Assembly (NCBI GenBank): GCA_028122555.1
Contig: JAOHSH010000005.1
Location: 1 to 61,064 of the forward strand
Direction: 5' to 3'
Length of the DNA: 61,064 nt
From: Methylophilaceae bacterium
GTDB lineage: Bacteria > Pseudomonadota > Gammaproteobacteria > Burkholderiales > Methylophilaceae
Part shown: one piece after another, positions 54,319 to 61,064 of the stretch
How positions within the stretch are numbered: the stretch's first letter is position 1
Layout of the letters: every line of letters begins with the position of its first letter
Notes under the pieces: model-generated
The model's database searches: none
The model's input: the letters and a program-made list of their open reading frames with translations, nothing else
What the model was told of the DNA's origin: nothing
Made by a program: the position numbers and the translations under genes

Positions 54319-55490
54319 AGTAAATTTAAATCATAAAATTTTTTTTTCAAAATATTTGCAAGATCAAAAGTTCTAATAATTTTTAAAATTTTCTTACTTG
54401 CACCTCCATTACCATAGGGATTTTTAGTTGAAATTAATTGTTTTTGGAATTTTTTTGAGTACAGCCTCTTTATTGCTAATCCAATACTATTCTTTTCTGG
54501 CTTACAATTAATAATGCTTCTTGCTTGAGCCCTTCCCTTTTGTCTATCACCAATATTAATTGTTCCTTTTTTAAAACTTGGTACCTCAAGGAGCCCACTT
54601 GATGAATTTCCAATTACTCCATCAACGAATTTCACACATGATAGATACTTTAATTGACCTAGAGATGAAAATACTCTTGAATTCTTATTATTGATAACAA
54701 AGTTTTTAATAAGGTTAGCTATAGCTTCACTATTTTTATCTGCATTAGGTAAAGTAAAAATTATATTTGTTTTTTTAAGTAACTTTAAAGCTAATAATAA
54801 TTGTTTAAATTGCTTTTCTTCCACATTTTTTTCCAAGGTTATTGGATGAAAAGTTATTAATAAGTTTTTCTCAGAAAATTTAAAATCTAATAATTTTTCA
54901 AGCTCTCTTTTATTAAGAAGTTTTGTATTTTTTATATTATCAACTCCTAGTCCACCAACATTAAAAACTCTATTTGGCTGCTCCCCTAATTGAATAACTC
55001 TATTTCTATAATCATCTGTCGCAACAAAATGCAAATGTGACATTTTAGTTATTGAATGGCGAATGGCCTCGTCAATTAAAGCCTCTGTTGATTCTCCGCC
55101 ATGGAGGTGTGCAACTGGGATACATGCTACTAAGGCTGCTGAAACAACAGTTAATATTTCGAAACGATCTCCAAGAACAATTAATAAATCGGGTTTTAAA
55201 TCCAATAATACATCAGCAAATTTAATTGACCCCTTGCCCATCGACTTTATTATTGCATTTGGAGTATCGGAATTTGATAGCATCTTAACCTTGTGATTTA
55301 TTTTAAACCCATCAATCTCAATTTCCTTATAAGTATTTCCATACTTAATATGAAGGTGCATACCAGTAGCAATAATTTGTAATTTTAGTTTTGGGTCTTC
55401 CTGAATAAGTTGCATAGTAGATCTTAATAAACCGTAATCAGCTCTGCTACTTGACACCACACAGACTTTTTTTAAATAAGACTTTCTCAT
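54315..55490 (-). CDS. legG: hydrolysing UDP-N-acetylglucosamine-type 2-epimerase (NeuC/LegG family)
   Basis: 391-residue GT-B-like epimerase: VVSSSRADYGLLRS at the N-terminus, VLGDRFEILTVVSAAL, AHLHGGESTEALIDEAIRHS, and NSSSGLLEVPSF. LegG/NeuC releases the nucleotide and inverts C2 to give the 2,4-diacetamido-2,4,6-trideoxy-mannose precursor of legionaminic acid (or ManNAc for Neu5Ac). The neighbouring LegB and LegC favour the legionaminic route. It overlaps legI by 4 bases. Confidence 0.9.
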   Translation of the reverse strand: MRKSYLKKVCVVSSSRADYGLLRSTMQLIQEDPKLKLQIIATGMHLHIKYGNTYKEIEIDGFKINHKVKMLSNSDTPNAIIKSMGKGSIKFADVLLDLKPDLLIVLGDRFEILTVVSAALVACIPVAHLHGGESTEALIDEAIRHSITKMSHLHFVATDDYRNRVIQLGEQPNRVFNVGGLGVDNIKNTKLLNKRELEKLLDFKFSEKNLLITFHPITLEKNVEEKQFKQLLLALKLLKKTNIIFTLPNADKNSEAIANLIKNFVINNKNSRVFSSLGQLKYLSCVKFVDGVIGNSSSGLLEVPSFKKGTINIGDRQKGRAQARSIINCKPEKNSIGLAIKRLYSKKFQKQLISTKNPYGNGGASKKILKIIRTFDLANILKKKFYDLNLL

Positions 55491-56494
55491 AATTCTATTA
55501 ATTCATCCTTATTAAAATCGCGTATTGCTTTAAGTCCAATAATTTCATCCCACTTCATGGGGGAAATTCCATTTCCTGGTCTTTTTACTGTCAAATTATT
55601 AGTATTGAAAACTTCGCCAAGCTTTATTGCCTTATTAGCTACGATAGATTTTCTTACAATAAATTTATTTTTAATTTCACTTTTCGTTGGTTCTTTTGTC
55701 GCAAAACCCATTGCTAATTCAATATTTCTAACTGCTTTAACCATAGCCTTTAACTCATAAGGATCAATGCTCGCTTTATGGTCAGGGCCTTGTAATTGTT
55801 TATTTAAAGTAAAATGCTTCTCAATAATAGTCGCGCCTAGAGCAACTGCAGCAATAGACACTTCAATACCTTTGGTATGGTCAGAATAGCCGATGGAGAC
55901 ATTAAATTTGCTCCTAATTGTCTCCATTGATAAAAGATTAACCTCATCAAAAGGTGCTGGGTATTCTGAAGTGCAATGCAAAATTGTTATATTTTCTTGA
56001 CTTATCCCATTAGATTCTAAAATATTCATTGCTTGTTTTATTTCATTTAAATTTGCCATACCAGTTGATAAAATTATTGACTCAGCAATTTTTGCAATAT
56101 GCTTAAGGTAAGGTAAGTTAGTAATCTCGCCCGAAGGTATTTTAAATATTTTTTGTCCTAAAGTTGCTAGTAAATCTAAACTTTCAATATCAAATCCAGA
56201 TGAAAGAAATTCTATATTTTTCATATAGCAATATGAAATTATATCTTTATGCATTTCAGGAGTAAGCTCCAAGCGCTTTAACATCATGTATTGTGACTCA
56301 TCAGAATCATAATTTAAATCTTGATATTGAGCTTTTTCGGCAGTCTTAGTTACAAGTGAATCTGCTTTAAAGGTTTGAAATTTTACATAGTCTGCACCAG
56401 CTTTTTTGGCCTCATCAATCAATTTTTTTGCTAGCGTCATATCTCCGTTATGATTGACCCCAATTTCAGCGATGATTTTGACTCTATGTGCCAT
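55487..56494 (-). CDS. legI: nonulosonic acid synthase (LegI/NeuB family)
   Basis: 335 aa. A TIM barrel (IIAEIGVNHNGDMTLAKKLI, KADSLVT, IILSTGMANLNEI, LHCTSEYP, GYSDHTKGIEVSIAAVALGA, IIEKHFTL) condenses PEP with the 6-carbon sugar; the C-terminal ~60 residues form the antifreeze-like SAF domain (VKRPGNGISPMKWDEIIG). Family assignment is sure; the choice of legionaminate over sialate rests on the genes around it. Confidence 0.92.
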   Translation of the reverse strand: MAHRVKIIAEIGVNHNGDMTLAKKLIDEAKKAGADYVKFQTFKADSLVTKTAEKAQYQDLNYDSDESQYMMLKRLELTPEMHKDIISYCYMKNIEFLSSGFDIESLDLLATLGQKIFKIPSGEITNLPYLKHIAKIAESIILSTGMANLNEIKQAMNILESNGISQENITILHCTSEYPAPFDEVNLLSMETIRSKFNVSIGYSDHTKGIEVSIAAVALGATIIEKHFTLNKQLQGPDHKASIDPYELKAMVKAVRNIELAMGFATKEPTKSEIKNKFIVRKSIVANKAIKLGEVFNTNNLTVKRPGNGISPMKWDEIIGLKAIRDFNKDELIEL

Positions 56495-56501
56495 AGTTTA
56501 C

Positions 56502-57116
56502 TTAGCCTGTAAACCTTGATTTATCATCTAAATCTTGCCTAACAGATAACCCCATTCCAATAACAGAATTCTTTCCAATTGAAATATTATTCTTAATGCA
56601 TACTGAACTACCAACAAAAGTTCCAGTACAAATTTTTACATTCCCATTTAAAATAGAATTTGTCGAAATATGGCATCCATCTTCAATCTGAACATCGTGT
56701 TCGATTAATGCTTTTGTATTAATGATGCAATTATTACCAATCTTAGCTCCTGCATTAATAATCACTCCATGCATAATAATATTTCCATTGCCAATATCAG
56801 CATGATCTGAAACATACGCATTTGGAGAGATAATTGATGGCGTAGAAAAACCAATCTTCTTGATTTGACTATAAATATTATTTCTTATGTCTGTATTAAT
56901 CTGTCCAATTGAGATATGAGCGCTCTTATATTGCTTAAATAAATCTGGTAAATCGTTATCAACCCCAATTATATTGTAGCCACAAACTTTCCCTCCAACC
57001 TCTTCTCTTTTACCAATTAAACCAGCAATTTTAAATTTATCTTGCTTCTCTATGACGTCAATACAAGATTTTGCATGGCCGCCCGCTCCTATTAGGATTA
57101 TTTCTATTTTACTCAT
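56502..57116 (-). CDS. legH: sugar N-acetyltransferase (LegH/NeuD/PglD family)
   Basis: 204 residues. An N-terminal Rossmann-like part (IILIGAGGHAKSCIDVI) and a left-handed beta-helix of hexapeptide repeats (~95-195: GNGNIIMHGVIINAGAKIG, HDVQIEDGCHI). The central His/Glu region around IEHDVQ fits the catalytic base. Expected to acetylate the 4-amino group made by LegC. The ATG at 57116 is chosen, 2 bases after the legC stop, rather than a TTG two codons upstream. Confidence 0.87.
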   Translation of the reverse strand: MSKIEIILIGAGGHAKSCIDVIEKQDKFKIAGLIGKREEVGGKVCGYNIIGVDNDLPDLFKQYKSAHISIGQINTDIRNNIYSQIKKIGFSTPSIISPNAYVSDHADIGNGNIIMHGVIINAGAKIGNNCIINTKALIEHDVQIEDGCHISTNSILNGNVKICTGTFVGSSVCIKNNISIGKNSVIGMGLSVRQDLDDKSRFTG

Positions 57117-57118
57117 AA

Positions 57119-58294
57119 TCAATTTTTACCTATAAGGTTGGAACTACTGGGGATATTAATTAATCTATCTGTAATTGATACTGCACAAGATAAATCCATT
57201 CTTGGATTATTACTAAATTGATTTAATCTGTGCATTAATATCCAAGCGGGACGTGTCATCAATCCACTTTCATTTGTTAAAGATAGTATTGCATCACGTT
57301 CATTTATATTTTCAATATCTAGTAATAATGTTTGAAGCCAATAATTACTTTTGCATGCATTTGGTTCTTTAAATAAGCTAACTCCTTTAAGTAAAGAAAT
57401 TTTATCTTCATATTTTTTAAATAATGTTCTTTTTGATTTTAATAATCTAGGAAGTTGTTCTAATTGAGCGCAACCTAAAGCTGCATTTATATTAGGAAGT
57501 CGGTAATTAAATCCAATTTCATCATGTAGATAGTCCCATTTATGATCTAATTTAGCTGTAGTTGATAAGTGCTTGGCTCGTTTAGCAATTTCCTGGCTAT
57601 TGGTTAAAATTGCTCCGCCCCCGCCAGCAGTAATAGTTTTATTTCCGTTAAAACTCAATGCTCCCATCAACCCAAAAGTACCTGTATGGTGATTTTTATA
57701 ATAACTTCCTATTGATTCAGCAGCATCTTCAATAACAATAATATTAAAGTTTTTAGCAATGTCTACTATCTCATCTATTTTACATGGATGCCCAAAAATA
57801 TGAGTAGGGACAATGGCTTTAATAATTTTATTTGTTTTTATGTTTATACATTTACCATTTTTCTGCGTGGTAAATTTATTTAAATATTCGTAAAGTTTTT
57901 TTGGATCAACCCCTAAAGTATCTTCATCGTTGTCAATAAAATGAGGTGTAGCTTTAAGATAGCTAATAGCATTTGCTGTTGCAACAAAAGTGAATGTTGG
58001 AGTAAGCACCTCATCGCCATCTTTAACATCAGCTAGTATTAACGATAAATGAATTGCAGCTGTTCCATTTACCAAAGCAATTGCATATTTAGCGCCTGTT
58101 AATTTGACTAAGCTTTGTTCAAACTTATCAACAAATTTCCCAACGGAAGATACATAAGTTGAGTCAAGGCATTCTTTTAAGTAATCCCACTCATTTCCAT
58201 TAAAAACTGGCTCATGAAGACTACTATCTTGTGACCCAATAACACTGCGAATTGAGTTTATAATTTGTTGGCTTATCTGTGAGTTTTTATGCAT
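57119..58294 (-). CDS. legC: PLP-dependent sugar 4-aminotransferase (LegC, DegT/DnrJ/EryC1 family)
   Basis: 391 residues. Start region with SLHEPVFNGNEWDYLKECLDS is typical of LegC. PLP fold: NGTAAIHLSLILADVKDGDEV, IEDAAESIGSYY, and the Schiff-base lysine in FNGNKTITAGGGG. It transaminates the 4-keto sugar from LegB. Genes legB-legC-legH-legI-legG are in a row with spacings of 8 bases or less, indicating one transcript. Confidence 0.91.
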   Translation of the reverse strand: MHKNSQISQQIINSIRSVIGSQDSSLHEPVFNGNEWDYLKECLDSTYVSSVGKFVDKFEQSLVKLTGAKYAIALVNGTAAIHLSLILADVKDGDEVLTPTFTFVATANAISYLKATPHFIDNDEDTLGVDPKKLYEYLNKFTTQKNGKCINIKTNKIIKAIVPTHIFGHPCKIDEIVDIAKNFNIIVIEDAAESIGSYYKNHHTGTFGLMGALSFNGNKTITAGGGGAILTNSQEIAKRAKHLSTTAKLDHKWDYLHDEIGFNYRLPNINAALGCAQLEQLPRLLKSKRTLFKKYEDKISLLKGVSLFKEPNACKSNYWLQTLLLDIENINERDAILSLTNESGLMTRPAWILMHRLNQFSNNPRMDLSCAVSITDRLINIPSSSNLIGKN

Positions 58295-58298
58295 TATT

Positions 58299-59294
58299 TT
58301 ATAAATTATAAATATCAGATTTATACATATCTAAATTTTTTGAATCTAAAAACCATTTAGCAGTTTCCCCTAGACCTTTTGAAAGTCCTTCTCTATTCCC
58401 ATACTTTGGCTCCCATCCAAATAATTCTTTAGCTTTTGTATTGTCTGCCCAAAGCCTTTCAACTTCTGATTCCTTTGGTCTATATCTTTGCTCATCGTTG
58501 ATAATTTTGATATTAGCATTCATTACTTCAGCTATTATTTCAGCTGTCTCACCAATTGAAACCTCATAATTACTCCCCAAATTAATAACTTCACCTAGAC
58601 CATTTTTGGAATCAAGAGCTGCAATAAATCCATCCACAGTATCTTTGATGTAATTAAAATCTCTTGTTGGGGAAATTGCCCCTAACTTAATTTCATTTTT
58701 CCCATTAGCAATCTGGGTGATAATTGTTGGAATTACAGCTCGTGCTGACTGTCTCGGGCCGTATGTGTTGAATGGCCTAACAGTTACAACAGGGAGTGCA
58801 AAAGATGTAAAGAATGAATACACTAATTGATCAGCGCCAATCTTTGATGCTGAATATGGTGACTGTCCATGAAGAGGGTGATCTTCAGTAATTGGCACAA
58901 ATTTAGCTGTTCCATAAACTTCACTAGTTGAAGTATGAATTAATCTTCGAATTTTAAACTCCTTAGCTGCTTGGAGAATATTCAGTGTCCCTTTTATATT
59001 GGTATCAATATAAGTTTCTGGGGAATGGTATGAATAAGGTATAGCTATAAGCGCAGCGAGATGAATAACTGCATCACAATCTTTTACTGCTTCACGAACT
59101 CCATTTGTATCTCTTATATCACCAGAAAATACTTCAAATTTTCCTTTAATATCATCATCGCATCTATCTAACCAACCCCATGAATTAAAAGAGTTATATA
59201 AAACAAATGCTTTAACATCATGCCCTGCCCTAACTAGAGCCTCAGTTAGATGAGATCCAATAAATCCTTCGGCACCAGTAACTAAAATTTTCAT
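58299..59294 (-). CDS. legB: nucleotide-GlcNAc 4,6-dehydratase (LegB)
   Basis: 331-residue extended SDR: VTGAEGFIGSHL, HLAALIAIPYSYHSPETYIDTN, STSEVYG, the YSASKIGAD catalytic Tyr/Lys motif, RPFNTYGPRQSARAVIPTII and TRDFNYIKDTVDGF. The NSFNSWGWLD and IAIPYSY segments are typical for LegB, which forms the 4-keto-6-deoxy sugar nucleotide at the start of legionaminic acid synthesis. First pathway gene after the ABC exporter in transcription order. Confidence 0.92.
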   Translation of the reverse strand: MKILVTGAEGFIGSHLTEALVRAGHDVKAFVLYNSFNSWGWLDRCDDDIKGKFEVFSGDIRDTNGVREAVKDCDAVIHLAALIAIPYSYHSPETYIDTNIKGTLNILQAAKEFKIRRLIHTSTSEVYGTAKFVPITEDHPLHGQSPYSASKIGADQLVYSFFTSFALPVVTVRPFNTYGPRQSARAVIPTIITQIANGKNEIKLGAISPTRDFNYIKDTVDGFIAALDSKNGLGEVINLGSNYEVSIGETAEIIAEVMNANIKIINDEQRYRPKESEVERLWADNTKAKELFGWEPKYGNREGLSKGLGETAKWFLDSKNLDMYKSDIYNL

Positions 59295-59334
59295 TAATTT
59301 AACCTTATTTTATTAATTTATTATAGATTGTTTC

Positions 59335-61064
59335 TCAAGCATCATTAATAACTATATCTTTGTATGAACCAAAGCGATTTAACCTGCCATCAGCAATTTC
59401 TATTAATTGAGAACAATTTTTAAGTGTAGATAATCTGTGAGCAATTATCAAAATAGTAATATCATTATCAATACCCATAATTTCATTCATCACTGCCGAT
59501 TCTGTCTTATCATCCAAAGCACTTGTAGCTTCATCTAAAACAATAACATCAGTTTTTTTGTATAGCGCTCTAGCAATACCAATTCTTTGGCGTTGCCCTC
59601 CTGAGAGACGAACACCTCTTTCACCAACTATAGTTTCATACTTATTTTTCCATGAATTAATCGAATCAGAAATTTTTGCTTTTTTTGCACAATCATAAAC
59701 AAGCTCATAATCAATTTTATCTCTTGGTATCCCAAATGCTATATTTTCAAGAATAGTTGTATCAGATAAAAAAATATTTTGTGGTACGTGAGCAATATGA
59801 GATTGCCAAGATCTATAATTTTCATTAGTTATTTTCTTGTCATCAATATAAAAATTTCCTTTGGGGTGTAGCAAACCCATAATAATATCTATCAAAGTAC
59901 TTTTTCCACTTCCAGTAGCTCCAATTATTCCTATTTTAGATCCCTTTTTAATTTCATAATCAAAATCTTTTATTATTAAAGGTCCTTGCTCACTATATGA
60001 AAAATTAATTTTTTCAAGTTTGATTGTATGTTGAAATTTAATTGATTTTATTTTTGTTAAATTAGCATAATTAGGTAGGCCCTGATCAAGGTAATACAAC
60101 ATATCTCTTAATAATGCACTACAGCCAAATATAGAAGACCAACTTGAATAAATCTGTTGAAGGATAGGCAATAACCTTTGTGCTGCTAAAGCAAAAACTC
60201 CAAGAATTGGTATTGCACTTGTTAAGTTATCAATATTACTAGAAAGGAAAAATGCAAATAATGCCAATGTTGTTATGCCCAAAGCTTCAACAATAAAACG
60301 AGGTGTTTGGCCAATTATTACTAATCCTGCCTGTGCTTTTCTTAAGGGTAAATCGTAGCCTCTAAAAACCTTACAGTAAATTTCTTGAGTTCCATCTATT
60401 AATACGTCACGAATTCCACCAAATCCCTCCTGAAGTGATTTTATTAATAAATTAGACTTTATATTTATACTTTCACTGTCCTTAAATAATTTTTTCTTAG
60501 TTATCAATAAAACAAAGCTATAAATACCACCAAATCCACAAATAATAATTAATGCTGCTAAGGGCTCGATAAAAAGAACAGTTGCAAAAATAGCAAGCAA
60601 AATTATCGTGGAACTAAAGATTAATAAAGTTGGCATCAAAACTTGAGTAACAACTAAATGTGTTTTGTGGGATATGGTGGAAATAAATTCACTACTATTT
60701 TTTGAGACTTGCTCAATATATGGCAGATAAAGAGCATACCTATAAACTAAAATACTTAAATCTGCGCCAACAGAATAAGCAAAATGTGTCTGGGTCCATA
60801 GTAAGATTAACCGCATCAGACCTGCTAAAATTACCGAGGAAATAAAAAAAACAGTCATAGGAAATAATAATTCATTAGGATTTAAAAACCCCATTTTTAA
60901 AAAAATAGGATTTAATATCTCTTGATTAAAAACTGTTTCAGGGCTGGTAAGTGCTCCTAGAAATGGCAAAATAGCCCCAATACTTATAATTTCTGCTAAA
61001 GAAACACCAAGCATCAAAAGAATCAAAAAAATAGCTGAATCTTTCTCCTAGGTTTAATATGTGC
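59335..61064 (-). CDS. ABC transporter permease/ATPase, PglK-like exporter; partial at the window edge and frameshifted near its start
   Basis: Half-transporter fusion: six transmembrane helices (first ~320 residues), then an ATPase domain with Walker A GATGSGKST, Q-loop HVPQNIFLSD, signature LSGGQRQRIGIARA and Walker B VIVLDEATSALDD. Homologues flip lipid-linked oligosaccharides (PglK) or export glycans. The frame is open from 59335 to 61026 only; directly upstream a TAG (61050-61048) closes it. In another frame, upstream codons read IKPRRKIQLFF, the family-like start, and join if the T7 run (A7 at 61025-61031) had one more base. The true start probably lies beyond 61064. Confidence 0.87.

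Noticed and set aside
28-61064. Search by eye for CRISPR arrays, insertion sequences, phage genes, integrases and att sites
   Set aside because: No regularly spaced repeats, transposase or recombinase motifs were found; the only notable direct repeat is in bamB.

Overview
The window is strongly AT-rich, densely packed (gaps of a few bases, many 4-11 nt overlaps, no gene-free stretch over 300 bases) and carries no transposase, phage gene or CRISPR array. The core gene order (4.5S RNA-dnaX-ybaB-recR; gph-ubiG-amidohydrolase; ndk-rlmN-ispG-hisS-yfgM-bamB-der and hfq-hflX-hflK-hflC-DUF2065-hisZ-purA) is typical of Betaproteobacteria. The low GC and compact layout suggest a streamlined aquatic lineage such as the OM43/Methylopumilus group of Methylophilaceae. 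That placement is inference from synteny and composition only; no lineage marker was aligned.

Left part (1-6.6 kb): a secreted thioredoxin-type glutathione peroxidase, a secreted thermonuclease, a small exported unknown, a TPR protein and an L,D-transpeptidase sharing the same C-terminal NTF2-like module, another small exported unknown, tRNA-Ser(GGA), and an ExaC-type aldehyde dehydrogenase followed by a hairpin terminator and a DUF779 gene. From 6.6 to 9.3 kb: 4.5S SRP RNA, dnaX, ybaB, recR. dnaX has an A9 run at the end of domain III where slippage in either direction reaches a stop at once, a likely route to a short gamma subunit.

9.2-33.2 kb: mostly minus-strand housekeeping genes. Ubiquinone synthesis (ubiG), phosphoglycolate and deaminated-nucleoside salvage, purA, hisZ, the HflKC protease regulators with hflX and hfq, gltX, rimO, a ZIP-like transporter with an altered metal motif, a frameshifted pgeF, rluD, divergent bamD, der, bamB (with a 72-bp-period tandem duplication in its tail), yfgM, two orphan oligopeptide-type ABC ATPases, hisS, ispG, rlmN and ndk. 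The usual der-to-hfq junction is interrupted by the gltX-to-bamD block.

33.3-36.6 kb, plus strand: trhO, then a Gfo/Idh/MocA oxidoreductase, a HAD phosphatase and an RfaH/NusG-type elongation factor, running head-on into the last region.

36.6-61 kb, minus strand: a 24-gene surface-glycan locus running to the window edge. It encodes a legionaminic-acid-type nonulosonic acid pathway (LegB, LegC, LegH, LegG, LegI, LegF, the PtmE-like nucleotidyltransferase and the PtmA-like SDR), a WbpG/HisH2/HisF2 amidotransferase trio, a PIG-L deacetylase plus sugar-formyltransferase pair, UDP-xylose synthase, two methyltransferases, three glycosyltransferases, a PglK-like ABC exporter, and the WecA/WbpL and WbpM/PglF-type enzymes that start polyprenyl-linked glycan synthesis. 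Together they could build and export an O-antigen- or capsule-like glycan bearing an N-modified sialic-acid-like sugar. Two genes (pgeF and the ABC exporter) are broken by single-base differences in A/T homopolymers, so sequencing error, real mutation and transcriptional slippage all have to be considered.
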